From: Streptomyces sp. 3214.6
Lineage (GTDB): Bacteria; Actinomycetota; Actinomycetes; Streptomycetales; Streptomycetaceae
DNA length: 64,000 nt
Assembly: GCF_900129855.1 (NCBI RefSeq)
Contig: NZ_LT670819.1
Coordinates: 8,928,001 to 8,992,000 of the forward strand
Direction: 5' to 3'
Shown here: positions 38,360-46,832 of the stretch, piece by piece
Layout: every line of letters begins with the position of its first letter
How positions within the stretch are numbered: the stretch's first letter is position 1
Translations under genes and position numbers: made by a program
Notes under the pieces: generated by a model
Databases searched by the model: none
The model's input: the letters and a program-made list of their open reading frames with translations, nothing else
What the model was told of the DNA's origin: nothing

Positions 38360-39280
38360 GTGCGGATACTCGTCGCCGGAGCCACCGGAGTCGTCGGACG
38401 CCCGCTGGTGGGCGCCCTGCGGGCACGGGGCCACCAGGTCGCCGCGCTGGTGCGGGAGGAGGCACGGGCGCCGGAGGCCGACGAGGTCGTGGTCGCCGAC
38501 GCCCTCGACCGCGACGCCGTGCGGTCGGCGGTGTCGGCCGCCCGGCCCGAGGTGGTCGTCCATCAGCTGTCGGCGTTGCGTCTGCTGCGCGACGACCCCC
38601 CGGAGGCCTTCGCGCAGACCGCGCGGCTGCGCACCGAGGGCACCGCCCATCTGGTCGAGGCGGCCCGCGCGGCCGGCACCCGGCGGCTGGTCGCCCAGTC
38701 CATCGCCTTCGCCGCCGCCCCCGCCGGGCCCGCCGTCCTCGACGAGGACGCGCCGCTGTACGTGGACGCCCCGGACCCGGGCTGGGCCGCCACCGTACGG
38801 GCCGTCGCCGAACTGGAGCGGCTGGTCCTGTCCGGCGCCCCCGGCCTCGCGGGCGTGGTGCTGCGGTACGGCGCCCTCTACGGCCCGGGCACCGCGTACG
38901 CCCGTGACGGCGGGACCGGGCAGCGGGTGCTGGCCGGGAAACTCCCGCTGCCCGAGGGCGGCGCCGGCATCACGTCCTTCCTGCATGTGGAGGACGCCGT
39001 GGGGGCGGCCGTCGCCGCCGTCGAGTCGGAGGCCACCGGCGTCTTCCATGTCACGGACGACGAACCGGCCCCGGCCGCCCGGTGGCTGCCGCACTACGCG
39101 CGCACCCTCGGCGCCCCGCCCCCGCGCACCATCCCGGCGGCCCTCGCACCCCGGCTGCTGGGCTGGTTCATGACCCATCAGCTCACCACGGCACGCGGAG
39201 CCGCGGGCGACCGCGCCCGGGCCACGCTGGGCTGGAAGCCGCAGCGGCCGGACTGGCACGACGGGCTGGGCCGGGAATGA
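38360..39280 (+). CDS. Extended SDR / NAD-dependent epimerase-like oxidoreductase
   Basis: A 306-residue Rossmann protein with the NAD(P) motif GATGVVGRPLVGALRARG at the N-terminus and an extended-SDR layout (VVHQLSALRLL; RRLVAQSIAFAA; LRYGALYGPGTAYARDGG; SFLHVEDAVGAAVAA; ending ARATLGWKPQRPDWHDGL). The classical YxxxK tyrosine is not evident: the equivalent stretch is QSIAFAA. It may therefore reduce or rearrange an unusual substrate. In an avenalumic-acid-like scheme a reductase replacing the diazo group by hydride is needed, and this is a candidate; that is inference. GTG start three bases after the preceding stop; ATGA overlap with the CreE-like gene. Confidence 0.8.
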   Translation: MRILVAGATGVVGRPLVGALRARGHQVAALVREEARAPEADEVVVADALDRDAVRSAVSAARPEVVVHQLSALRLLRDDPPEAFAQTARLRTEGTAHLVEAARAAGTRRLVAQSIAFAAAPAGPAVLDEDAPLYVDAPDPGWAATVRAVAELERLVLSGAPGLAGVVLRYGALYGPGTAYARDGGTGQRVLAGKLPLPEGGAGITSFLHVEDAVGAAVAAVESEATGVFHVTDDEPAPAARWLPHYARTLGAPPPRTIPAALAPRLLGWFMTHQLTTARGAAGDRARATLGWKPQRPDWHDGLGRE

Positions 39281-41226
39281 TCGAACCCCCTGGCCCGCCG
39301 CTGGCCGTGTGCGTGATCGGCGCCGGTCCGCGCGGGCTCTGCGTCCTGGAGCGGATCTGCGCCAACGCGGCAGGCACCGGCCGACCGGTCACGGTGCACC
39401 TCGTCGATCCGTACCCGCCCGGCCCGGGCGCGGTGTGGCGAACCGGTCAGCCGGGCGAGCTGCTGATGAACACGGTCGCCTCCCAGGTGACCCTGTTCAC
39501 CGACGACAGCGTGGACTGCGCGGGCCCGTCCGTACCGGGGCCGAGCCTGCACGAGTGGGCTCGGACGCTCCCCGAGGGATACCCGGAACAGGTCGTGTCC
39601 GAGGCCCGGCGGCTCGGCCCGGACACCTATCCGACCCGGGCGTTCCACGGTCACTACCTCGAGTGGGTGTTCCGGCACCTGTCACGCACCGCGCCCGAGG
39701 AGGTGACGGTCCACACGCACCGGACGACCGCCCTCGCGCTGGACGACGCCTACGACGGACGACAGACGGTGACGCTGGAGGACGGCGGCCGGCTGTCCGG
39801 GATGGACGCCGTGGTGCTGGCCCTCGGCCACGGAGAACTGGTCCCCGACCGGGCGGAACGCGAGCTGGCCGACTTCGCGGACCGGCACGGTCTGACCTAC
39901 GTCGGGCCCGGGAACCCGGCCGACGCCGCACTGGACGGCATCGCGCCGGGCACGCCGGTCGCCCTGCGCGGCCTCGGGCTGAACTTCTTCGACCACCTGG
40001 CCCTGCTCACCGAGGGCCGCGGAGGCACGTTCAAGGAGAACGAGACCGGCCTTGTCTACCTCCCCAGCGGCAACGAGCCGACGCTGTACGCCGGTTCGCG
40101 CCGCGGAGTGCCGTACCACGCGCGGGGCGAGAACGAGAAGGGCGCGCTCGGCCGCCACCACCCGCGCTTCCTCACCCCGGAGGTCATCGCCGGGCTGCGG
40201 CGGCGCGCGGACGGCGGACGGCCCGTCACCTTCCGCGAGGGGATCTGGCCGCTGATCGACCGCGAGGTGCGCACCCTCTACCACGAGACATGGATCCGGG
40301 CCGCCCGAGGCGCCTGGGCCGCGGACGAGTTCGTACGGCTCACGCTCGCGGGCCGCGGTCCGGAGACCGACCTGCTGGACCGGTACGCCGTGCCGCGCGG
40401 CGAGCGGTGGGACTGGCGGCGGATCGAGCGCCCGCACGGCGAGCGTGCCTTCGCCGGCCGCGACGACTTCCGGCACTGGCTGCTGGAGTATCTGCGGCGC
40501 GATCTCGCCGAGGCCCGGCTGGGCAATGTGAGTGGCCCGTTGAAGGCGGCACTGGACGCCCTGCGGGACCTGCGCAACGAGATCAGGCTCGCGGTCGATC
40601 ACGGAGGAGTCTCCGGGGAGTCGTACGCCGGCGAACTGGACGGCTGGTACACGCCGTTGAACGCCTTCACCTCCATCGGCCCGCCGGCCTTCCGCGTCGA
40701 GCAGCTGATCGCGCTCCTCGAGGCCGGGACCCTGCACGTCGTCGGGCCGGGGATGCGAGTACGGCCCTGCGCGCGCGAGAACGGGTTCCTGGTGGACGCG
40801 GAACGGGTCGCCGAGCCGCCGGTACGGGTCGGCGCGCTGATCGAGGCACGGCTGCCCGAGACCGACCTGCGGCGCAGCGCCAACCCCCTGCTCAGGACGC
40901 TCCTCGCGGCCGGCGGTTGCGTCCCCTACCGCTTGGACGGTCATGAGACGGGAGGGTTGGCCGTGACGGGCGGCCCGCCCCGGCTGGTGGACGCGGCGGG
41001 CCGGGCGCACCCGCGCCGCTTCGCGTTCGGCGTGCCGACGGAGGGCGTGCGCTGGGTGACGGCCGTCGGCGTCAGGCCCGGCGTGGGCTCGGTGACGCTG
41101 GAGGACGCCGACGCGATCGCCCGAGCGGCACTGCGGCTCCCGGAGGCCGAAGCAAGACCCAAGGAACACAAGGAATACCTGGAATCCAAGGAATACAAGG
41201 AACGCAGGGAGCTGGGGAGTCGATGA
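39277..41226 (+). CDS. Flavin-dependent aspartate N-monooxygenase (CreE-like, nitrosuccinate synthase)
   Basis: A 649-residue FAD/NAD(P)-binding protein. FAD motif GAGPRG (residues 15-20) in VCVIGAGPRGLCVLERI; second glycine-rich region ALRGLGLNFFDHLALLTEGRGG, which I associate with CreE/FzmM-type enzymes; NFFDH and FTSIGPPAFR are also characteristic of the group. CreE oxidises L-aspartate to nitrosuccinate, which the lyase encoded next cleaves to nitrous acid and fumarate. The C-terminal end is a Lys/Glu tail (KEHKEYLESKEYKERREL) encoded by short AAGGAATAC-like repeats, probably disordered. ATGA-coupled to both neighbours. Confidence 0.87.
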   Translation: MIEPPGPPLAVCVIGAGPRGLCVLERICANAAGTGRPVTVHLVDPYPPGPGAVWRTGQPGELLMNTVASQVTLFTDDSVDCAGPSVPGPSLHEWARTLPEGYPEQVVSEARRLGPDTYPTRAFHGHYLEWVFRHLSRTAPEEVTVHTHRTTALALDDAYDGRQTVTLEDGGRLSGMDAVVLALGHGELVPDRAERELADFADRHGLTYVGPGNPADAALDGIAPGTPVALRGLGLNFFDHLALLTEGRGGTFKENETGLVYLPSGNEPTLYAGSRRGVPYHARGENEKGALGRHHPRFLTPEVIAGLRRRADGGRPVTFREGIWPLIDREVRTLYHETWIRAARGAWAADEFVRLTLAGRGPETDLLDRYAVPRGERWDWRRIERPHGERAFAGRDDFRHWLLEYLRRDLAEARLGNVSGPLKAALDALRDLRNEIRLAVDHGGVSGESYAGELDGWYTPLNAFTSIGPPAFRVEQLIALLEAGTLHVVGPGMRVRPCARENGFLVDAERVAEPPVRVGALIEARLPETDLRRSANPLLRTLLAAGGCVPYRLDGHETGGLAVTGGPPRLVDAAGRAHPRRFAFGVPTEGVRWVTAVGVRPGVGSVTLEDADAIARAALRLPEAEARPKEHKEYLESKEYKERRELGSR

Positions 41227-42659
41227 GCGTGAACGCGCTGTCCGTGGGCACCGACGCGGGCCTGCTCGCCCCCACCTGGGCGGACACGCCGGCCGCGGCC
41301 GAGGTGACCGACGAGGCGTGGCTGCAGGCCATGCTGGACGCCGAAGTGGCCCTGGCCCGGGCCCAGTACGCCGTCGGGCTCACCCCCGCCGCCGCGGTGG
41401 AGGCGATCGCCGCGGCGGCCCGTACCTACCGGCTGGACCCGGTCGCCCTGGCCCGTGCGGCGCGGGCCGCGGCCAACCCGGTGGTCGCCCTGGTCACCGC
41501 CTTCACGGAGGTGGTCGCCGCGCAGGATCCGGCCGCGGCCGAGTACGTGCACCGCGGATCCACCAGCCAGGACATCCTCGACTCGGCGGCCATGCTGGTC
41601 GCCCGCCGGGTGCTCGCCCTGATCGCCGCCGACCTGGAACGCGTCCGTGCCGCCCTCGCTTCCCTGGCCGACACCCACCGCCGCACCGTGCTGGCGGGGC
41701 GCACCCTGACCCAGCACGCCGTGCCCACCACCTTCGGCCTGAAGGCCGCCGGCTGGCTCCAGTTGGCCGCCGACGCCCTGGCCCGGGTACGGGCGCTGGC
41801 GTCCGCACTGCCGGCCCAGCTCGGCGGCGCGGCCGGCACCCTCGCCGCGTACGGCGAGTACGCGGCACTGGACGGCGGGAAGAGCGAGGACGCCGTGGAC
41901 CTGCTGGGGCCGTTCGCGCGGGCGCTCGACCTGGCCGAACCGGTGCTCCCATGGCACACCGCGCGCACGCCCGTCGCGGACCTGGGGGCGGTGCTCCAAC
42001 TGGTCACCGGGGCGCTCGGGAAGTTCGCGCTCGACGTGCAGACGCTGTCGCGCACCGAGATCGGCGAGGTGTCCGAGCCGGCCGCGGTCGGACGCGGCGC
42101 CTCCTCGGCGATGCCGCAGAAGCGCAATCCCGCGCTCGCCACGCTCATCGTGTCGGCCGCCCGGCAGGTCCCCGCGCACGCTCTCGTCCTGGCCCAGAGC
42201 ATGCTCGCCGAGGACGAGCGGCCCGCCGGGGCGTGGCACGCCGAGTGGCAACCGCTGCGGGAGGCCCTGCGCCTGACGGGCGGGGCCGCGCACACCGCCG
42301 TGGAGCTCGCGGAAGGGCTGGTCGTCCATCCGGACCGGATGCACGCCAACCTGGAACTGACCGGCGGCGCCCTCGTCACCGAACGCCTGACGGTGGCGCT
42401 CGCCCCGACGCTCGGCAGGACGCGCGCGAAGAAGCTGCTGTCCGCCGCGACGGCCGAGGCAGCCGCCGGCGGACGCCCCCTCGCGGAGGTGCTGTCCACC
42501 CATCCCGACCTGTCGGCCCGGCTCACCCCGGACCGGCTCGCGAACCTCCTCGACCCGGCCCGGTACACAGGCGCGGCCGACGCCCTCGTCGAGCGGGCGC
42601 TGCACAGCTACGGGGATGCCGGCACCGCCGTCCCGGCGCGCGAGGGGAGCACCCGATGA
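41223..42659 (+). CDS. Nitrosuccinate lyase (CreD-like, fumarase/aspartase superfamily)
   Basis: A 478-residue lyase of the adenylosuccinate lyase/carboxymuconate cycloisomerase group. The three superfamily regions are clear: EYVHRGSTSQDILDSA, LAGRTLTQHAVPTTFG and the signature GASSAMPQKRNPA with the catalytic serine at 294/295. CreD eliminates nitrous acid from nitrosuccinate to leave fumarate; direct coupling with the CreE-like gene makes this the likely role here rather than a purine or protocatechuate step. ATGA overlaps on both sides. Confidence 0.87.
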   Translation: MSVNALSVGTDAGLLAPTWADTPAAAEVTDEAWLQAMLDAEVALARAQYAVGLTPAAAVEAIAAAARTYRLDPVALARAARAAANPVVALVTAFTEVVAAQDPAAAEYVHRGSTSQDILDSAAMLVARRVLALIAADLERVRAALASLADTHRRTVLAGRTLTQHAVPTTFGLKAAGWLQLAADALARVRALASALPAQLGGAAGTLAAYGEYAALDGGKSEDAVDLLGPFARALDLAEPVLPWHTARTPVADLGAVLQLVTGALGKFALDVQTLSRTEIGEVSEPAAVGRGASSAMPQKRNPALATLIVSAARQVPAHALVLAQSMLAEDERPAGAWHAEWQPLREALRLTGGAAHTAVELAEGLVVHPDRMHANLELTGGALVTERLTVALAPTLGRTRAKKLLSAATAEAAAGGRPLAEVLSTHPDLSARLTPDRLANLLDPARYTGAADALVERALHSYGDAGTAVPAREGSTR

Positions 42660-44245
42660 GCGCCGTCAGCCGCGCCGAACCGACCACGCCACCGGCGACG
42701 GCCCCCCGCTCCTGGCCTGTCCTCGTGGTCGTCGTCTGCGCCCAGATGCTGATCTGGCTGGACACCTCGATCCTCAACGTGGCGGTCACCACGCTGGCCG
42801 ACCCGGCCGACGGACTGGGCGCGACCCCGGCCGAGCTGGAATGGGTGGCCAGCGCCTACACCCTGGTCTTCGCCGGCACCCTCTTCGCGGGCGGCGCGCT
42901 CGCCGACCGCTTCGGCCCACGGACCACGCTCCTCGCCGGTCTGGCGCTGTTCGGTGCCGCTTCCGGGGCCGGCGCGTTCGCCGGGAACGCGGCCTGGCTG
43001 ATCGTGGCGCGCGCCTTCATGGGCGCGGGCAGCGCCCTGCTGATGCCCGCGACCCTCTCGGTCATCGTGCAGAGCACTCCGCCGGAGAAACGCACCCGGG
43101 CCATCGCGATCTGGAGCTCGTCCAGCGGCCTGGGCGTGGCCGTCGGCCCCGTCGTGGGCGGGGCGCTGCTCAGCCACTTCTGGTGGGGTTCGGTCTTCCT
43201 GGTCAATGTGCCCATCGTGGCCCTGTGCCTGGTCGGAGTGGCGGCGGTGGTGCCCGCGCTGAAGGGCCCCGGACGCAGAGTGCTCGACCTGCCGGGCCTC
43301 GTCCTGTCCGTGCTCGGCCTCGGCGGTGTGGTCTACGCCGTCATCGAACTCGGCAACGGACAGAGCCCGCACGGCGTCCACGTCCTGCTGCCGCTCGTCC
43401 TGGGCGGCGCGCTGCTCACCGCCTTCGTCGTCGGTCAGCGCAGGTCCCCGGCGCCCAGCCTGGACCTGCGGCTGTTCCGGCAGCCCGGGTTCACGGCCGG
43501 GAGCGTGGTGCTGTTGGTCGCGTTCATGGCGCTGGCCGGGCACCTGTTCTACGCGGCCTTCTATCTCCAGGGACCCCGCGGGCTCTCCCCGGCCGACGCC
43601 GGCATCGTGATGATCGCCGCCGCGGTCGGCATCGTCCTGGGCAGTCAGGCGTCCCCGGTGCTGAGTAGAGTGCTGTCGGCCCGCTGGACGGTCGCGGCCG
43701 GAGTCCTCGCCACGGCGGCCACCTACGTCGGCTACCTGTGGTTCGACGGCGGGACCCCGATCCCGGTCGTCGTGCTGCTGTTGTGGGTGCAGGGGTTCGG
43801 CATGGGCCTGGTCGGGACGCCGGTCACGGCCGTGATGATGAGCGGGGTGCCGCCGCAGCTCGCGGGCGCCGGGTCGGCCGTCAACAGCGTCACCCGGCAG
43901 GTCGGCGGAACGCTCGGGGTGGCGATGGCCGGCTCGATCCTCTCCGCCGTGTACCGGGACCGCATGGCGGACGCCCCCCTGCCCGACGGTCCGGGGGAGC
44001 TCACCCCGGCCGCCCAGGAGCAGGCCCGCACCTCGGCAGAGGCGGCCCGCGCACTGGCCGGTTCGCTACGGCTGCCCGAACTGGCGGCCACGGCCGACCG
44101 CGCCTTCCTCGACGCCATGTACGCGGCCACGTTCTGGACCGCCGTACTGGCCTTCGTCGGGTTCGTCGTGGCCGCCGCAGGGCTGCGCTCACGGAAGGCC
44201 GGCGACGAGACCGGAGGAAACCGAGAGGACGGGGAGAGGAAATGA
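42656..44245 (+). CDS. DHA2-family MFS exporter (14 TM)
   Basis: A 529-residue drug:H+ antiporter. The DHA2 marks are present: WLDTSILNVAVTTL in helix 1, WVASAYTLVFAGTLFAGGALADRFG (motif A), GVAVGPVVGGALL in helix 5 (motif C region) and about 14 hydrophobic segments. Being inside the operon (ATGA overlaps with the lyase and the ketoreductase genes), it most likely exports the final product or protects against the reactive diazo intermediate. Substrate specificity is inference. Confidence 0.9.
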   Translation: MSAVSRAEPTTPPATAPRSWPVLVVVVCAQMLIWLDTSILNVAVTTLADPADGLGATPAELEWVASAYTLVFAGTLFAGGALADRFGPRTTLLAGLALFGAASGAGAFAGNAAWLIVARAFMGAGSALLMPATLSVIVQSTPPEKRTRAIAIWSSSSGLGVAVGPVVGGALLSHFWWGSVFLVNVPIVALCLVGVAAVVPALKGPGRRVLDLPGLVLSVLGLGGVVYAVIELGNGQSPHGVHVLLPLVLGGALLTAFVVGQRRSPAPSLDLRLFRQPGFTAGSVVLLVAFMALAGHLFYAAFYLQGPRGLSPADAGIVMIAAAVGIVLGSQASPVLSRVLSARWTVAAGVLATAATYVGYLWFDGGTPIPVVVLLLWVQGFGMGLVGTPVTAVMMSGVPPQLAGAGSAVNSVTRQVGGTLGVAMAGSILSAVYRDRMADAPLPDGPGELTPAAQEQARTSAEAARALAGSLRLPELAATADRAFLDAMYAATFWTAVLAFVGFVVAAAGLRSRKAGDETGGNREDGERK

Positions 44246-44970
44246 CAGGCATCAGCGAACCCGCGACCGGCCGGTCGGTCTTCGTGACCGGCGGGAACAG
44301 GGGGATCGGACTGGCCGTCGCCCGGAGCTTCGCGGCGGCGGGCGACCGGGTCGCGGTCACCCACCGGGGTGATCCGCCGCCCGCCGACGACGATCTCCTC
44401 GCCGTACGGTGCGATGTGACGGACGGGCAGCAGGTGGAGCAGGCCTTCAAGGAGGCCGAGACAGCACATGGTCCGGTCACCGTCCTGGTGGCCAACGCCG
44501 GGGTCACCGCCGACCGGCTGCTGGTGCGGATGAGCGAGGAGGACTTCACCTCCGTGATCGACACCAACCTCACCGGAGCCTTCCGGGTCGTCCGGCGCGC
44601 GGTGCGCGGGATGCTGCGGCAGGGCCACGGCCGTATCGTCCTGATCTCCTCCACGGCCGCCCTGCACGGTGCCGCCGGGCAGACCAACTACGCGGCGGCG
44701 AAGGCGGGGCTGGTCGGGTTCGCCCGGTCACTCACCCATGAGCTCGGCGCCCGGGACATCACCTGCAACGTGGTGGCCCCCGGTCTGACCGAGACGGACA
44801 TGAGCCGCGCGCTCACCAAGGGGCAGCGCCGCCACCTGCTCGACCGCACCCCGGCCGGCCGCCCGGCCCGACCCGACGAGGTCGCCGAAGCGGTGGTGTA
44901 CCTGGCCGGCGCGGGCTATGTGCGCGGCGCCGTGATCCCGGTCGACGGAGGCGCCGGACTGGGGCACTGA
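44242..44970 (+). CDS. 3-oxoacyl-ACP reductase (FabG-like SDR)
   Basis: A 242-residue classical SDR. TGGNRGIGLAVARSF is the NADPH motif, VANAG follows, the catalytic Ser is in VLISSTA and the YxxxK is NYAAAK; C-terminal VAPGLTETDM and GAVIPVDGGAG are typical of FabG-type ketoreductases. It would reduce the beta-keto intermediate on the ACP after condensation by the KS pair. A dehydratase must then act to give the double bond, but none is recognisable in this operon. Last gene of the cluster, followed by a hairpin at 44977-45038. Confidence 0.9.
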   Translation: MTGISEPATGRSVFVTGGNRGIGLAVARSFAAAGDRVAVTHRGDPPPADDDLLAVRCDVTDGQQVEQAFKEAETAHGPVTVLVANAGVTADRLLVRMSEEDFTSVIDTNLTGAFRVVRRAVRGMLRQGHGRIVLISSTAALHGAAGQTNYAAAKAGLVGFARSLTHELGARDITCNVVAPGLTETDMSRALTKGQRRHLLDRTPAGRPARPDEVAEAVVYLAGAGYVRGAVIPVDGGAGLGH

Positions 44971-44976
44971 TCCGGG

Positions 44977-45038
44977 AGTGGGCCGTTGGCCGGCCGATGG
45001 CGGTGAGACCCGCCTCTCTGCTGAGCCATTGGCCCACT
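44977..45038 (+). terminator. Imperfect long-stem hairpin after the biosynthetic operon
   Basis: AGTGGGCCGTTGGC (44977-44990) pairs with GCCATTGGCCCACT (45025-45038) with two mismatches, and the intervening sequence contains its own small GCGG/CCGC hairpin. Plausible transcript end seven bases after the ketoreductase stop. Confidence 0.45.
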
Positions 45039-45080
45039 TCAATCGCACCCTGTTGAACCACCAGCCCTCCAGGTGTTGAG

Positions 45081-46712
45081 ATGGTCGTATCGATGGCGCT
45101 GCGGACTCCGCGGCGCCTTTCTCATGTCGCATCACATGCCGCATCACATGGCGTGTCCCATGGCGCGGTGCTCAGGGTGGGGAAGGGGCGGGGCAGCTTG
45201 CTGAAGAGGGCGTTCGTGGCACCGGATCCGGGGCGTGTGCGGCTGCGGTTCGCCTCCCGGGCCGTGCTGGGCATCGGGCTCGCCGTCGCGCTGTGCGGTC
45301 TCGCCGGGCATTCGCTGGCGGCGGCCGTCACCGGAGGTCTCGCGGCACTGCTCGCCCTGTTCACGGTGACCGACGCGACCGTGCGCGGACAGGCCGTCAC
45401 GACCGCTCTGCTCCCGGTCGCCGGGCTGCCGGTGCTCGCTCTCGCGGCCGTCCTGCACGAGCTGCCCGTCGCCCGTGACCTGGCCTTCCTCACCGTCGTC
45501 GGGGCCGGTGCGTACGCACGGCGCTGGGGGCCACGCGGCCACGCGCTCGGGGTGTTCGCGTTCATGACCTTCTTCGCCGCACAGTTCCTGCACACCGTCC
45601 CCGGGCAGCTGCCCGAGCTCTACGCCGCCGTGCTGATGTCGCTGGCGGCGTCGTCGACGGTGCGTTTCGGGCTGTGGTGCTACGAGCGGCGGCTCCCGAC
45701 GCCGCCGGCCCCCGTCGCCCCGCCGGCCGGTGGCACGGGACTGGCGCGGATCACCACACGGCAGGCGGTCCAGGCGACCGCGGGCGCCGGAATCGCCCTC
45801 GTCGTCGGACAGACGCTGTCCGACCAGCGCTGGTACTGGGCGGTGGGCGCCACGTGGTGGGTGTTCGTGAACACCACCTCGCGCGGCGAGACGCTGGTCC
45901 GGGGCTTCCGCAGGCTCCTCGGCACCGCCATCGGCATCGTGCTGGGCCTGCTCGTGGCCGTGCCCCTGCACGGGGAGCCGGTGGCGACCGCCGCGATCGT
46001 CACGGTCGCCGTCTTCGGGATCTTCTACTCCGCCGCCGTCTCCTACACCTGGATGATGCTCGCCGTCACGGTCATGGCCAGCGCGCTGTACGGGCTGCTC
46101 GGCGTGCTCGACCCGGCCCTGCTCGCCCTCCGGGTCACCGAGACGGCCGTGGGAGCGCTGGGCGCCGTGCTGGCGGTGCTGCTGGTGCTTCCCGTGACGA
46201 CGCACTCCGTCACCGACGCCTGGGTGGAGCGTGCCCTGCGCTGCGTGCACACGTGCACCGCCGAGGCCGCCGCCAGGCTCGCGGGCTCCCCTACGGCGGA
46301 CCCGGCCCGGCGGGTGGCCGAGCTGGAGCAGATCCTGGCCCGGGTCCGGCAGTCCCTGGCGCCGCTGGTGCACCCGCTCAGCCCGCTGCGGGCCCGCAAG
46401 GCGCGGGCCCGGCACGTGCTCGCGCTGCTCGACGACTGCGCCCGCGAGGTGCGCGCCCTGGCCTCGGTCGTCGCGGACCCCGAGGCCTCGCACGACGCCC
46501 GGCTCGTCGCCGCCTGCTGGCGTGTGGAGGCCGCCGTCGAGTCGCTCACCGCCCCGCCGACCGACGGGCCGCGGCACCCCGCACCCACCGCCGCCGCGTC
46601 GCACGGTGCGCCGGCCGAGCCGGTACTGGCCCATCTCCACGCCCTCGAACAGGCCCTCCTCGAACTCGCGGTCCCCCTGCGTGGCTCCCACCGGGCCTCG
46701 CTCGGCGCCTGA
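45081..46712 (+). CDS. FUSC-family membrane protein, putative aromatic-acid exporter
   Basis: A protein of up to 543 residues with two blocks of hydrophobic helices (RAVLGIGLAVALCGLAGHSLAAAVTGGLAALLALF; TTRQAVQATAGAGIALVVGQ) and a cytosolic helical C-terminus, the layout of FUSC/ArAE proteins related to p-hydroxybenzoate efflux pumps. WYWAVGATWWVFVNTTSRGETLVRGFRRLLGTAIG is the characteristic second-half motif. The start is uncertain: ATG 45081 is used, but TTG 45198 (LLKRAFVAPDPGR) has GGAAGGGG upstream and skips a repetitive stretch. It follows the diazo-type cluster on the same strand, so export of the aromatic product is possible. Confidence 0.82.
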   Translation: MVVSMALRTPRRLSHVASHAASHGVSHGAVLRVGKGRGSLLKRAFVAPDPGRVRLRFASRAVLGIGLAVALCGLAGHSLAAAVTGGLAALLALFTVTDATVRGQAVTTALLPVAGLPVLALAAVLHELPVARDLAFLTVVGAGAYARRWGPRGHALGVFAFMTFFAAQFLHTVPGQLPELYAAVLMSLAASSTVRFGLWCYERRLPTPPAPVAPPAGGTGLARITTRQAVQATAGAGIALVVGQTLSDQRWYWAVGATWWVFVNTTSRGETLVRGFRRLLGTAIGIVLGLLVAVPLHGEPVATAAIVTVAVFGIFYSAAVSYTWMMLAVTVMASALYGLLGVLDPALLALRVTETAVGALGAVLAVLLVLPVTTHSVTDAWVERALRCVHTCTAEAAARLAGSPTADPARRVAELEQILARVRQSLAPLVHPLSPLRARKARARHVLALLDDCAREVRALASVVADPEASHDARLVAACWRVEAAVESLTAPPTDGPRHPAPTAAASHGAPAEPVLAHLHALEQALLELAVPLRGSHRASLGA

Positions 46713-46744
46713 GCGGGCGCGGGCTTCCCGACGCGGCGAGCGAG

Positions 46745-46760
46745 TCTGGTCTAGACCGCT
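46745..46760. promoter_or_regulatory. DasR-like responsive element (dre)
   Basis: TCTGGTCTAGACCGCT matches the remembered DasR consensus ACTGGTCTAGACCACT at 14 of 16 positions, with the central palindrome GGTCTAGACC perfect. It lies 73 bp upstream of the lactonase start. DasR is the GntR regulator of N-acetylglucosamine metabolism in Streptomyces. Confidence 0.6.
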
Positions 46761-46832
46761 GCTGATCGACTGCTACCGTCACCCCGAGCAGCAGCGTCAG
46801 CAGCGAGAGCGGCGACCCGGGAGGGGACAGCG

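Noticed and set aside
45144..46691. 515-codon minus-strand open frame opposite the FUSC gene
   Set aside because: Gly/Arg/His-rich, no recognisable fold; the opposite strand has clear membrane segments.
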